The notes: generated from the sequence alone by a model not told the origin. Positions 41,456-50,794 are shown, counted from the first letter of the stretch. The stretch: 64,000 bases of DNA from Pseudomonas alkylphenolica (GCF_004025535.1 NZ_QJRG01000047.1:558001-622000); one strand, 5' to 3'. Translations and numbers: made by a program.

Positions 41456-42322
41456 ATGCCCAAAGCCACTCATGTTGAGCTGCGCAGCGCCTTGCGCGCG
41501 CAGCTTGCCAGCCCTGTCTGCCTGCGCGCCGCGTCGGTTTTTGATCCCTTGTCGGCGCGGATCGCCGCCGACCTCGGTTTTGAAGTCGGCATTCTTGGCG
41601 GCTCGGTTGTTTCCCTGCAAGTACTGGGCGCCCCCGATATCGCCCTGGTCACCCTCAGCGAGTTTGTCGAACAGGCCACCCGCATTGGCCGAGTGGCACG
41701 TCTGCCGGTAATCGCCGATGCCGATCACGGCTACGGTAATGCCCTCAACGTCATGCGCACGGTGGCTGAACTGGAGCGCGCCGGGGTCGCTGCACTGACC
41801 CTCGAAGACACCCAGTTGCCGGCCCGTTTCGACGGCCAGCCAACCGAACTGATCAGTGTCGAGGAGGGCATCGGCAAACTGTGCGCCGCGCGCCAGGCGC
41901 GTGAAGACACGGGCTTGGTTCTCATCGCTCGTACGCATGCCGGGGCGCAGCCGCTACCCGAGGTCATTCAGCGCACCCGTGCTTATCAGGACGCTGGCGC
42001 AGATGGCATTTGTCTGGTCGGCGTGCAAGACATCGATCAACTTGCCGCAATCGCCGAAGGCCTGAACGTACCCTTGATGCTGGTGACCTACGGCAACCCG
42101 GCGCTGGGTAATGAAGGTTGTCTGCCCGAGCTGGGCGTACGCATCGTGGTTGAGGGCCATGGCGCGTACTTTGCAGCCGTCAATGCCACGTACCACAGCC
42201 TGCGAGAACAGCGCGGCCGCACCTGCGCCGAGGGTTTGAGCCCGACACAGCGGGTAGCGCGTTTCAGTGCGGTTGAGGATTACCGAGGTTGGGCCAGGGA
42301 TTACCTGCGGGTGCAAACATGA
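41456..42322 (+). CDS. Oxaloacetate decarboxylase of the isocitrate lyase/PEP mutase family
   Basis: 288 residues. Metal-binding DADHGYGN near 90, LEDTQLPARF, IARTHAG and the closing VEGHGAYFAAVNATY place it in the PEP mutase/isocitrate lyase superfamily. It is closely similar to the characterised Pseudomonas aeruginosa oxaloacetate decarboxylase PA4872 (same length and N-terminal RAASVFDPLSARIAADLGF pattern). It decarboxylates oxaloacetate to pyruvate, completing a tartrate-to-pyruvate route with dctA-ttdAB. The 60-base gap still suggests the same operon. Confidence 0.88.
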   Translation: MPKATHVELRSALRAQLASPVCLRAASVFDPLSARIAADLGFEVGILGGSVVSLQVLGAPDIALVTLSEFVEQATRIGRVARLPVIADADHGYGNALNVMRTVAELERAGVAALTLEDTQLPARFDGQPTELISVEEGIGKLCAARQAREDTGLVLIARTHAGAQPLPEVIQRTRAYQDAGADGICLVGVQDIDQLAAIAEGLNVPLMLVTYGNPALGNEGCLPELGVRIVVEGHGAYFAAVNATYHSLREQRGRTCAEGLSPTQRVARFSAVEDYRGWARDYLRVQT

Positions 42323-42443
42323 GGTTGTCGAATTGAAGTGATCCTTGTGTTTCGGCGATTCGCTGAAGACCGGTCAGGCATGCGCAAAATATTTTGTAAG
42401 AAATCTCTTGAAAATTATTCGCGGATATAAATAATTCGCAAAC

Positions 42444-42462
42444 GAAAATAATTACCATTTGG
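42444..42462. promoter_or_regulatory. Possible Fur box
   Basis: This 19-base stretch ten bases before the receptor start matches the Fur consensus GATAATGATAATCATTATC at 12 of 19 positions, in an A/T-rich leader. Iron-repressed expression is expected for a siderophore receptor. Similar A/T-rich sequence lies just before it (42411-42440), so more than one site may exist. Confidence 0.35.
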
Positions 42463-42471
42463 ATCTTGCGC

Positions 42472-44715
42472 ATGCTCCCCCGTCATCTCTCCCGGCTTAA
42501 ACCGCTGCCGCTTCACCTGTGCCTAGGATTTACCGCTGTTTTCCTGCCGGACCCGGCGAGGGCTGAAACCCTTGAGGTCGCGGCCAAAGAGTCGGTGGCC
42601 GAGGAGACGGCCGAGCAATCGCACGGCCTTGAACTGTCGGCCACCAGCGTTGAAGGCGAATTTCTTGCCGAAAACACCGAAAGCTCCGGCAGCTATGCGC
42701 CGGGGATGACCGCGATCGGTGGCAAGGGCCCGCAGAAGCTGCGCGAGATAGCCCAGTCGGTCACCGTCATCACCAACAAGCGTCTGGAGGACCAGCAACT
42801 CAAGACCATGGACCAGGTGATGAACCAGATGACCGGGGTCACCCGCAAGGAAGCCTGGGCCAAGAACACCTATGTGTCCCGTGGTTTCGAGATCACCAAC
42901 GTGCGCTACGAGGGCGGCGCAACCTCGACCATTCTCGACAGCAGCCGTTACGAAGACCTGGCCCAGTTCGACAGTGTCGGCCTGTTGCGCGGTGCCGACG
43001 GGCTTTACGGTGCTGGCGAGCCGGGCGGGGTAATCAACCTGATGTACAAGCGGCCGATGGCCGAAACCCAGGTCAAGACCCTGACCTCGGCCGGCAGTTG
43101 GGACAACTACCGCGGCGAGTTCGATGTCACCGGCACGCTGGGCCTGGACGGACGCCTGCGTGGTCGCTACGTTGGCGTGCTCGAAGACAAGCATTCCTTC
43201 GTCGACTACGACCACAAGAAGCGCAACCTGAACTACGCCTCGTTCGAATTCGATGCGACCGAAGACACCTTGCTGTTCTTTGGCGTCAGCCACCAGCGCG
43301 ACGACCTCAATGGTGTGCGCAACACCCTCGGGCGCTACTCGGATGGCAGCGACCTCGGCCTGCCGCGCAGCACCAACCTGACCACGCCCTGGAGCTGGAA
43401 CGACATCGAGAGCACCACGGTGTTCGCGCGCCTGGATCAACAGCTCAACGACTCCTGGAAAGCCGTGGCCAACGTCCGCCACAACATCAATGAGAACGCG
43501 CAGAACGTCGTTGAGCTGGAGAACCCCATCGACCCGGTGACCGGCGAGGGCGGAGTGTGGTGGAACAACCAGCACGACTTCCGCACCACGGAAACCACCC
43601 TCGACCTGAACCTGCAGGGTGCCTTCGAACTGTTTGGCCATGTGCACGACCTGACGGTCGGCGTCGATGCCAGCAAGAAGGAAGGCAAGGGCGGTAGCTA
43701 CTGGAACGAGCTGTATGCAGACTCGGTGTTCTCGCCAACCCTGCCACCCTATTACCCGACGGCGGAGAACTTCCCGGACACCTCTACCGACGTGAAGAAA
43801 GTCGGCTCGTACACTTCGTTGCGCATTCGGCCGATGGATGACCTTTCGTTGATCGTGGGCGGCCGCTACACCCTCAAGGAGGATACCGAGTACGTCGGGG
43901 CAACGGGCGAGAAGCTGTCGTCGGTCGAGGAAGACCCGCAGTTCGTGCCGTACTACGGCATCGTTTATGACCTGACGCCCACCACCAGCCTGTACGCCAG
44001 CCACGCCGAGATCTACAAGTCCCAGGCCACGTTGCTGCAGGGCCCACCACCGGGCAGCAAGGCGCTGGAGCCGTTGACCGGCACCAACTACGAGATCGGT
44101 GTAAAAAGCGAACTGGCTGACGGCAGGTTACTGGCCAGCTTTGCCCTGTACCGTATCGAGAAGAAGGGCGAGGGTCAGACCGATCCGAACTATCCGCGCG
44201 AATGGGGCGCGGTGACGTCCTGCTGCTACGTCGGTAATGGTTACCAGTTGAGTGAGGGCTTTGAACTGGAGCTCAACGGCGAAGTGTTGCCGGGCTTGCA
44301 GGTGGCACTGGGGTACACCTTCAACTCGAACGAAAACAAGCGTGACGGTGATGCCCGGTTCAGCACCCACACCCCGCGTCACCTGTTCAAACTGTGGAGT
44401 GACTACCGCTTCCAGCGCCTGCCCGCCTTGAGTCTCGGCGCCGGTGTGGTGGCCCAGAGTGAACACAGCGAATCGGGCACGGTGGTGCCGATGGGCGCGG
44501 GCGCTGGCGACTCGCTGGACTACTCGTTCGTCGAAAGCGGCTATGCGATTTACTCCGCGCGCGCAGCATACGATCTGGATGAGCACTGGACGGTCGCCCT
44601 CAACGGCAACAACCTGTTCGACAAGACGTACTACAGCACGGTCTCCTCAACCGGGTATGGCAACCTTTACGGTGAGCCGCGCAGCTTCCTGGTCAGTTTG
44701 AGTGGGCGATTCTGA
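42472..44715 (+). CDS. TonB-dependent ferric-siderophore receptor
   Basis: 747 residues from the ATG at 42472. Signal peptide cleaved near ARAETL. A possible TonB box (ETLEVAA) is followed, without the roughly 80-residue STN signalling domain, directly by the plug (PQKLREIAQSVTVITNKRLE, LLRGADGLYGAGEPGGVIN). The beta barrel then ends in PRSFLVSLSGRF, with the C-terminal Phe needed for outer membrane insertion. Siderophore-receptor family of the FpvA/FoxA type; no sigma/anti-sigma pair is adjacent, in keeping with the absent STN domain. The ligand cannot be read; a xenosiderophore is likely. Confidence 0.93.
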   Translation: MLPRHLSRLKPLPLHLCLGFTAVFLPDPARAETLEVAAKESVAEETAEQSHGLELSATSVEGEFLAENTESSGSYAPGMTAIGGKGPQKLREIAQSVTVITNKRLEDQQLKTMDQVMNQMTGVTRKEAWAKNTYVSRGFEITNVRYEGGATSTILDSSRYEDLAQFDSVGLLRGADGLYGAGEPGGVINLMYKRPMAETQVKTLTSAGSWDNYRGEFDVTGTLGLDGRLRGRYVGVLEDKHSFVDYDHKKRNLNYASFEFDATEDTLLFFGVSHQRDDLNGVRNTLGRYSDGSDLGLPRSTNLTTPWSWNDIESTTVFARLDQQLNDSWKAVANVRHNINENAQNVVELENPIDPVTGEGGVWWNNQHDFRTTETTLDLNLQGAFELFGHVHDLTVGVDASKKEGKGGSYWNELYADSVFSPTLPPYYPTAENFPDTSTDVKKVGSYTSLRIRPMDDLSLIVGGRYTLKEDTEYVGATGEKLSSVEEDPQFVPYYGIVYDLTPTTSLYASHAEIYKSQATLLQGPPPGSKALEPLTGTNYEIGVKSELADGRLLASFALYRIEKKGEGQTDPNYPREWGAVTSCCYVGNGYQLSEGFELELNGEVLPGLQVALGYTFNSNENKRDGDARFSTHTPRHLFKLWSDYRFQRLPALSLGAGVVAQSEHSESGTVVPMGAGAGDSLDYSFVESGYAIYSARAAYDLDEHWTVALNGNNLFDKTYYSTVSSTGYGNLYGEPRSFLVSLSGRF

Positions 44716-44724
44716 AGCAGGTGA

Positions 44725-45012
44725 TCACTTCGGTGGTTTCTGACGCCGCTCGGGCTTGTTTGCCCCGGGCGGCGTCATCAATTGCACGGTCAGGATGAAG
44801 CGTGCCGGCACCAGCGACAGCAACCCCAGCATGCCGAGCACGGCAATCAGCACGACCCCGCGTAGATCCTGGTGAAGGTCGGTGAACAGTGCCAGGCCCA
44901 GCGCCAGCAGGAACAGCGCGATGCCTATCCATTGCAGCAGCGTCGCCCAGCGAAACAGCGAGGAGCGGCGGATCTGTTGCAGGTGTCGGGTCGATTCGGT
45001 GGGTTCGTTCAT
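44725..45012 (-). CDS. Small membrane protein of the efflux operon
   Basis: 95 residues from the ATG at 45012 (GAGGG about six bases upstream), overlapping the stop of the efflux gene by one base. Two hydrophobic helices (about 20-43 and 50-75: ATLLQWIGIALFLLALGLALF, VVLIAVLGMLGLLSLVPA) and a basic proline-rich tail. No family recognised. Last gene of a leftward operon with an EmrAB-type pump; it may be an accessory membrane subunit, which is a guess. Confidence 0.72.
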   Translation of the reverse strand: MNEPTESTRHLQQIRRSSLFRWATLLQWIGIALFLLALGLALFTDLHQDLRGVVLIAVLGMLGLLSLVPARFILTVQLMTPPGANKPERRQKPPK

Positions 45013-46616
45013 CACATCCCTCGCGTGTCAGGAAGGTTGAGCCTGTGCTTGGCATGTCGCGCAAAGCCGATCTTGATCGCCACCAGCAGCGGCGCCGCCA
45101 CTGCGAATAGCAGGGTCACGGCGAGGAACGCGGTGTCGAAGGCAATCACCAACGCCTGGCCCGACAGCGCCCGCGCCAGCAGGGTGGTCGCTGCGCGGCC
45201 GGCGGCCACCGCATCCATGCCTTTGTCGGCCAGTTGTGCAGTCACGGCCGACAGGCGTTCGATAACCGCGCCAGTGCCCGGGGTGAGGTGACTGCCAAGC
45301 ACCACGGTACTGGCGGCTACCTGGTGCTCGATCAGGGTCTGCAAGGCCGCTACGCCCATCAGCCCGCCCAACTGGCGACCGGTGTTGAACAGGCCGATGC
45401 CACCGGCCAGGTCGCGCGGGTGCAAGTGGCTGAAGGCGATCAGGGTGATCGACAGGAACAGAAAGCCCAGGCCCAGCCCACGCAGCAGTACGCCCGCCAG
45501 CATGTCGTCTACGCCACTGTCGGCGCTGGAACCGGACAACATCCCCATCGTTACCATGATCATCAGGATGCCGAAGGGCACGGTAGCAAAGGGCGCGACG
45601 CGCCGGGCCTGCATGAGCCAGGCCGCGATCAGCAGCGCAACGATAAAGCAGCCACCACTGGGCAAGAGTAGCAGCCCGGCATCGGTCGGCCGCAAGCCGA
45701 GCACCGACAGGGCAAATGCCGGAATCAGGAAGGCACTGCCAAACAGCGCGGCACCGGCGACAAAGCTGACGATCAATGCAAAGGAAAAGTCGCTGGACTG
45801 GAACAGGCTGAAGTCCAGAAGACCTGCGCCTTTGGCCACACGTTGATGGCCAATGAAAGCGAGCAGGGTTGCACTGCCGATCAGGGTCAGCCAGACGATG
45901 CGCGGCGCGTCGAACCAGTCCCAGCGGCTGCCCTGGCTCAACACATAGGTAAAGCACATCAGGCTGGCCGCCATCAGCAGCCAGCCGACCCGGTCAAAGG
46001 GGTGGTGTGCCGTGAGGGTGGGGGCTGATGCATCGGCGATCAGCAGCAGGCCGCCGGCGGCCAGTGCCAGTGGCACCACGCAAAAGAAGATCCAGCCCCA
46101 GGAGTGGCGGTCGATCAACCAGCCTTGCAGGGCCGGGGCGAGGGTCGCCGACGCGACGACGGCGCCCATGGCGAACAGCGCTTGAATCAGCGGTTGGTGA
46201 GCGCGGGCGAAGCTGCGAAAAAGAATCGCCTGGCCGCCGACCAGCAGGGTGCCGCCGGCAAAGCCCTGGGCAATACGCAGGGTTACCAGCAGGCCGAGGC
46301 GGGCGGTAAGGGCGGTCACGGCGCAGGCCAGGCCCATGACCAGGGTGGCGACGATGACCACATGGTGTGGTTGCCAGCGGCTCAGCAGCCAGGACGCGGT
46401 CATGAAACCGATCAACTTGAAGGCGGTGTAGCCGACGTCCAACCAGGCAAACTCGTCGGGGGTGGCAGCGGTGTCGCCGAGGATGTCACTGCGCCCCAGC
46501 GCCAATACGGTGCTGGCGATAGCTTCGGTCAAGGTCGCCAGGACAACGCCGATGATCAGCAGCACGGCGCTGCTGCGCGAGAATTGTTGATGCCCGGCCA
46601 GGCTGGCGGTGTTCAT
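45012..46616 (-). CDS. DHA2-type MFS efflux permease (EmrB-like)
   Basis: 534 residues with about 14 membrane segments, as expected for drug:H+ antiporters of the DHA2 family. Start IIGVVLATLTEAIASTVLAL corresponds to the first helix; the usual Asp is replaced by Glu, and ATIV-type residues are altered. Motif LRIAQGFAGGTLLVGGQAIL matches the DHA2 motif. The ATG overlaps the adjacent HlyD gene stop by four bases (ATGA). With that adaptor and an outer membrane channel it would expel toxic compounds. The N-terminal helix sequence is diverged from EmrB, so substrates may differ. Confidence 0.87.
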   Translation of the reverse strand: MNTASLAGHQQFSRSSAVLLIIGVVLATLTEAIASTVLALGRSDILGDTAATPDEFAWLDVGYTAFKLIGFMTASWLLSRWQPHHVVIVATLVMGLACAVTALTARLGLLVTLRIAQGFAGGTLLVGGQAILFRSFARAHQPLIQALFAMGAVVASATLAPALQGWLIDRHSWGWIFFCVVPLALAAGGLLLIADASAPTLTAHHPFDRVGWLLMAASLMCFTYVLSQGSRWDWFDAPRIVWLTLIGSATLLAFIGHQRVAKGAGLLDFSLFQSSDFSFALIVSFVAGAALFGSAFLIPAFALSVLGLRPTDAGLLLLPSGGCFIVALLIAAWLMQARRVAPFATVPFGILMIMVTMGMLSGSSADSGVDDMLAGVLLRGLGLGFLFLSITLIAFSHLHPRDLAGGIGLFNTGRQLGGLMGVAALQTLIEHQVAASTVVLGSHLTPGTGAVIERLSAVTAQLADKGMDAVAAGRAATTLLARALSGQALVIAFDTAFLAVTLLFAVAAPLLVAIKIGFARHAKHRLNLPDTRGM

Positions 46617-47710
46617 GAGCCACCTCCGAGCGCCACTTCGACGCGGGCCGACAGACCGGGCACGATGCGCCCCGGCAGCGGGTTGTGGGCCAGACGGATC
46701 TTCACCGGCACCCGTTGCACCACGCGCACGAAGTTGCCCGTGGCGTTGTCGCTGGGCAGCAGGCTGAAGGCCGAGCCGCTGCCCGGGGCAAAGCTGTCGA
46801 TCACCCCTTCGAGGGCGTCGTCGGGGTAGCCGTCGACGCGGATACTCACGGTCTGACCGGGGCGCAGGTGCTCAAGCTGGGTTTCCTTGAAGTTCGCCAC
46901 TACCCAGACATCGTCGACAGGAACGATATCGAGAAGGGCGGCACCCGGTGTGACGAAGCGACCGACACGCACCTGACGGTTGCCGACCACACCGTCTACC
47001 GGGGCACGCACGCGGGTGCTGTCCAGGTCGATTTGTGCCAGTTCGCGCGCAGCCTGAGCCTGGGCGACGGCGGCCATGGCGGCTTCGCGCTGGGCCAGCA
47101 ATACGGCAATACGTTGTTGTTGCGCCTCGACCGTGGCCGAGGCGGCCTCGACCGTGGCCTCGGCGTTCGAGCGTGCGGCGCCGGTTTCGTCGACCAGGGC
47201 CTGGCTTACGGCCTGGCTGACGATCAGCTTGCGGCTGCGTTCATGGGTTTTGGCGGCGAGGTTCATCTCGGCGCCAGCCGAGCGTTGTTGGGCTTGCGCT
47301 TGGCGTATCAGTGCGTGTTGCAGGCGCGATTCGGCATCGACATTGCTCAGGCGGGCTTCGGCCGCCTTGAGATTGGCGTCGGCCTGGGCAAGGTGGGCAC
47401 GGTAATCATCATCGTGGATGCGAAACAGCACGTCGCCCGCGCGTACACGCTGGTTGTCCTGGACGTCCACGGCGGTGACATAACCGGCCACCTTGGCGGC
47501 AAGCGAGGTCACATCGCCGCGGACATAGGCATTGTCGGTGCTGGTGGTGCCGCTGGTGTAGGCCACGGCCCAACCACCGGCCAACACGACCAGGGCGCTG
47601 GCGCACAGCAGTACGCCGAGCCATTTTTTCTTGCTGCGCAACGGCTGTTCGGCACCGGTCCCGGTGCCTGCACCGCTGGCCTGGGTGGCAGTGTCCTCGA
47701 GCGCGTTCAT
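46613..47710 (-). CDS. HlyD-family periplasmic adaptor (EmrA-like)
   Basis: 365 residues. One N-terminal membrane helix (WLGVLLCASALVVLAGGWAV, about 30-49), a lipoyl-like half (TDNAYVRGDVTSLAAKVAGY, VDVQDNQRVRAGDVLFRID-type motif), a long alpha-helical coiled-coil hairpin rich in Ala/Gln/Glu (about 100-215) and the second lipoyl and beta-barrel parts (LDSTRVRAPVDGVVGNRQVR). Connects the inner membrane pump to an outer membrane channel. Upstream of and overlapping the permease gene. Confidence 0.9.
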   Translation of the reverse strand: MNALEDTATQASGAGTGTGAEQPLRSKKKWLGVLLCASALVVLAGGWAVAYTSGTTSTDNAYVRGDVTSLAAKVAGYVTAVDVQDNQRVRAGDVLFRIHDDDYRAHLAQADANLKAAEARLSNVDAESRLQHALIRQAQAQQRSAGAEMNLAAKTHERSRKLIVSQAVSQALVDETGAARSNAEATVEAASATVEAQQQRIAVLLAQREAAMAAVAQAQAARELAQIDLDSTRVRAPVDGVVGNRQVRVGRFVTPGAALLDIVPVDDVWVVANFKETQLEHLRPGQTVSIRVDGYPDDALEGVIDSFAPGSGSAFSLLPSDNATGNFVRVVQRVPVKIRLAHNPLPGRIVPGLSARVEVALGGGS

Positions 47711-47788
47711 GGCAGTTGTCCTGTACTGGGCCGTTGCCCCTTGCCAGCCGCAGGCGGCCGGCGAGGAGCGATCAGCCGGTTTGGCGAG

Positions 47789-48202
47789 TTATTTTTTTAC
47801 CGGGGTCACCAGGTCTTTTTCGCTGCTGTCGAGCACGAACACCGCCAGCAGCCGGGCAGGCTGGGTGTCGCTGGCATTGGCGCTGACGGCGTGGAAAGAG
47901 CCGGGCTCTTCGACGAAGTTTTCCCCGGCCTTGTAGAGCTTTTCCGGCTCGTTGTTGACCTGGATGCGCACCGCGCCTTCCAGCACCGTGGCATAGATGA
48001 AGGCGGTTTTGGGGTGGGTGTGGGCTGGCGACGCGGCGCCTGGCCCGTACTCCACCAGCACACCGCGCATGCTCTTGCCGGGTACGTTCGGCAGGACGCG
48101 GTCGAACACCAGGGTGACTTTGCCGGGAACCGGGTCGGCGGCCGAAGCAGTGCCGATCGACAGCGCTGCGAAGGCAGCGGCCATCAGGATTCGAGTGAAC
48201 AT
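47789..48202 (-). CDS. Exported cupin-domain protein
   Basis: 137 residues from the ATG at 48202 (AAGGAG upstream). A signal peptide (MFTRILMAAAFAALSIGTAS) ends near ASAADP, placing it in the periplasm. Single cupin fold: metal-site motif PAHTHPKTAFIYATVLEGAV and a second strand set AGENFVEEPGSFHAV. Cupins in this class bind a metal and often an organic ligand; no catalytic assignment can be made. Between the NmrA-like and EmrA-like genes in one leftward operon. Confidence 0.83.
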   Translation of the reverse strand: MFTRILMAAAFAALSIGTASAADPVPGKVTLVFDRVLPNVPGKSMRGVLVEYGPGAASPAHTHPKTAFIYATVLEGAVRIQVNNEPEKLYKAGENFVEEPGSFHAVSANASDTQPARLLAVFVLDSSEKDLVTPVKK

Positions 48203-48230
48203 TGCAGTACTCCTTCGTGGAGGTTGGGGA

Positions 48231-48980
48231 TCAGCGCGCCGAGCGGGCGAGCCAGTCTTCAAAGTGGATCGCACCCAGGCGCGGGTTATGGCCCGGGGTC
48301 AGGGACTGGTCATCGAGCACGTCACCGAAGTAGCGCGCGTGCACATCGGCCACCACTTTGCGGGTGTCGCCGGTGGCGCGGAAATAGCGCCGCACCAGTT
48401 CGTCCAGCGGCATGGCCTCTGGGCCGGCGATTTCCAGCGTGGCGTTGACCGGTGCTGCCAGTGCCACCTCGGTGAGCGCCGCGGCAACATCGTCGGAGGC
48501 CATGGGCTGGATCAGTGCTGGCGACAGGTGCACTTCGTCACCGACGCTGGCCGACTCGGCGATGCCGCCGACAAACTCGAAGAACTGTGTGGCGCGCACC
48601 AGGGTGAACGGCCGGCCCGAGGCCTTGATCAGGTTTTCCTGGGCGACCTTGGCGCGGAAGTAACCGTTGTCGGGCAGGCGCTCGCAGCCGACGATCGACA
48701 GGGCGATGTGATGACCGACACCGGCGGCGGCTTCGGCAGCAAGCAGGTTGCGGGTCGAGGTTTCAAAGAAGTCGAGTACGGCCTGGTCTTCCCACGACGG
48801 TGCGTTGGCGACATCGACCAGCACATCGGCGCCGTCCAGCGCCGCGGCCAGGCCCTCGCGGGTAATGCTGTTGACGCCGGTGTTGGGCGAGGCGGCGAAC
48901 GCGTGGTGGCCGCGTTCGGTGAGGTTTTTGACAAGCTTCGAACCAATGAGGCCGGTGCCTCCGATGACGACGATCTTCAT
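48231..48980 (-). CDS. NmrA-like NAD(P)-binding protein
   Basis: 249 residues from the ATG at 48980 (GGAGAG upstream). Atypical SDR with IVVIGGTGLIGSKLVKNLTE at the start, VDVANAPSW, HIALSIVGCERLPDNGYFR, and RPFTLVRATQFFEFVGG, the signature of NmrA-like quinone reductase or redox-sensor proteins. The usual SDR Tyr-x3-Lys is reduced to YFRAK. It probably binds NADP(H) and acts on a quinone or as a redox sensor. First gene of the leftward efflux operon, divergent from the winged-helix/TPR regulator. Confidence 0.87.
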   Translation of the reverse strand: MKIVVIGGTGLIGSKLVKNLTERGHHAFAASPNTGVNSITREGLAAALDGADVLVDVANAPSWEDQAVLDFFETSTRNLLAAEAAAGVGHHIALSIVGCERLPDNGYFRAKVAQENLIKASGRPFTLVRATQFFEFVGGIAESASVGDEVHLSPALIQPMASDDVAAALTEVALAAPVNATLEIAGPEAMPLDELVRRYFRATGDTRKVVADVHARYFGDVLDDQSLTPGHNPRLGAIHFEDWLARSAR

Positions 48981-49183
48981 GGCATCTCTCCGCTTTGCTG
49001 ACGGCAGGCATTGCCGTCGGGGTAGCTTCAGAGTGCCGTTGCGCGGGCGGGAAGTCCTTGCAGGGACCTTGGGTTTACCTCCACGCATGCCTGCTTTTTC
49101 GTCCAAAGCTGCCGTATCATCAAGGGCTCAGCACACTGCCCAGTCGCACGCAGCCCAGGGCGCTCATCCAGGGGACACTGACG

Positions 49184-50764
49184 GTGCCATACGCGTTTGA
49201 AGACTATGTGCTGGACCAGGAACGCCGGGAGTTGACCTGGCGCGGGCAGGTCGTGGCCATCGGGCCGCAGGTGTTCGACCTGCTGTTGCTGCTGGTCGAC
49301 CAGCGTGATCGGGTGGTCAGCAAGGACGAGTTGCTCGACGCGGTATGGAGCGGCCGGGTCGTTTCCGAATCGACCATCACCAGCCATATCAATGCCGTGC
49401 GCAAGGCGGTTGGCGATACCGGTGAGGCGCAGCGCCTGGTACGCACCGTGGCGCGCAAGGGCTACCGGTTTGTCGGCCAGCTCAAAGTCAGTGACAGCCT
49501 GCAGGACCAGGCCGTTGAAGCGGACATCATCGCCCCGGTGCCAGGCGCTGCTGCGCTGGAGCTGCCCGACAAGCCGTCGATCACCGTCCTGCCGTTCCAG
49601 AACCTCAGCGGCGATGCCGGGCAGGACTACTTCGCAGACGGTATTGTCGAAGACATCATCACCGCTTTGTCGCGCATCCGCTGGCTGTTCGTCATCGCCC
49701 GCAACTCCAGTTTCACTTACAAGGGCAGGGCGGTGGACGTGCAGGGTGTCGGCCAGGAATTGGGCGTGCGCTACGTACTCGAAGGCAGCGTGCGCAAGAG
49801 TGGCAACAAGGTGCGCATCACCGGCCAGTTGATTGATGCCAGCCGGGGCACGCACCTCTGGGCGGAGCGCTTCGAAGGCCAGCTGGATGACATTTTCGAT
49901 CTGCAGGACCGCATCGCCGAAAGCGTCGTGGGCGCCATCGCCCCGCAGCTGGAGCGGGCAGAGATCGAGCGGGCCAAACGCAAACCCACCGACAGTCTCG
50001 ACGCCTACGACTACTACCTGCGCGGCACGGCGAAGCTGCATCAGGGCACCCAGGTTGCCATCGATGAAGCACTGGCATTGTTCTACCAGGCCATCGCACT
50101 CGACCCCGAGTATGCCTCGGCCTATGGCATGGCTGCCTGGTGCCACTTCTGGCGCAAGATCAACGGCTGGATGCGCGATCGCCAAGGCGAGATCGCCGAG
50201 GGCGCGCGCCTGGCACGGCTGGCGGTGGAACTGGGCCGTGACGATGCTGTGGCGCTGACCCGAGGCGGCCACGCCCTGGCCCATCTGGTGGGGGATGTCG
50301 ACAGCGGTATTGCCTTGCTGGACCGCGCCCGCCTGCTTAATCCCAACCTGGCCCCGGCCTGGTTTCTGGGCGGCATTCTGCGTGCGCTGCGTGGTGAAAC
50401 CGATGCCGCTGTCGACAACCTCAACCATGCCGTGCGCCTGAGCCCGCTGGACCCGGAGATGTTCCGCATGCAGATTGGCATGGCCCTGGCGCACTTCTTC
50501 GCGAGGCGCTTCGACACCGCCTCGGCGTGGGCGGAGAAAGCCTTGGGCAATCTGCCCCACCTGTTACCGGCAATCGCCGTGCTGACTGCCAGCTATGCCC
50601 TGGGCGGGCAGCTGCAAAGGGCCCGGCAGATGATGCAGCGCCTGCAGGCGATGGACCCCACCTTACGCGTCGGCAATCTGCAGCAATGGCTACCGCTGCA
50701 GCGCAGCGAGGACCTTGCGCTGTTCGCCGAAGGCCTGAGCCTGGCGGGCCTGCCGGCGTCCTGA
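49184..50764 (+). CDS. Winged-helix / TolB-like / TPR transcriptional regulator
   Basis: 526 residues with a GTG start at 49184 (AGGGG upstream). Residues 1-100 form an OmpR/CadC-type winged helix (LLLLVDQRDRVVSKDELLDA, ESTITSHINAVRKAVGD, GYRFVG). Residues about 125-265 match the FlgO/TolB-N-like domain linked to such regulators (ITVLPFQNLSGDAGQDYFAD, GVGQELGVRYVLEGSVRKSG). Residues about 270-510 are tetratricopeptide-like helical repeats. Unlike CadC it has no membrane segment, so it is likely a cytoplasmic sensor. Divergent from the NmrA-cupin-EmrAB operon, its probable target. Confidence 0.87.
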   Translation: MPYAFEDYVLDQERRELTWRGQVVAIGPQVFDLLLLLVDQRDRVVSKDELLDAVWSGRVVSESTITSHINAVRKAVGDTGEAQRLVRTVARKGYRFVGQLKVSDSLQDQAVEADIIAPVPGAAALELPDKPSITVLPFQNLSGDAGQDYFADGIVEDIITALSRIRWLFVIARNSSFTYKGRAVDVQGVGQELGVRYVLEGSVRKSGNKVRITGQLIDASRGTHLWAERFEGQLDDIFDLQDRIAESVVGAIAPQLERAEIERAKRKPTDSLDAYDYYLRGTAKLHQGTQVAIDEALALFYQAIALDPEYASAYGMAAWCHFWRKINGWMRDRQGEIAEGARLARLAVELGRDDAVALTRGGHALAHLVGDVDSGIALLDRARLLNPNLAPAWFLGGILRALRGETDAAVDNLNHAVRLSPLDPEMFRMQIGMALAHFFARRFDTASAWAEKALGNLPHLLPAIAVLTASYALGGQLQRARQMMQRLQAMDPTLRVGNLQQWLPLQRSEDLALFAEGLSLAGLPAS

Positions 50765-50794
50765 CTGGCGGCCCGCTGTCATCAGGCGCAATGC

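Noticed and set aside
46685..48448. 587-codon plus-strand frame across the EmrA, cupin and NmrA genes
   Set aside because: Crosses three convincing minus-strand genes and their ribosome sites; no family pattern.
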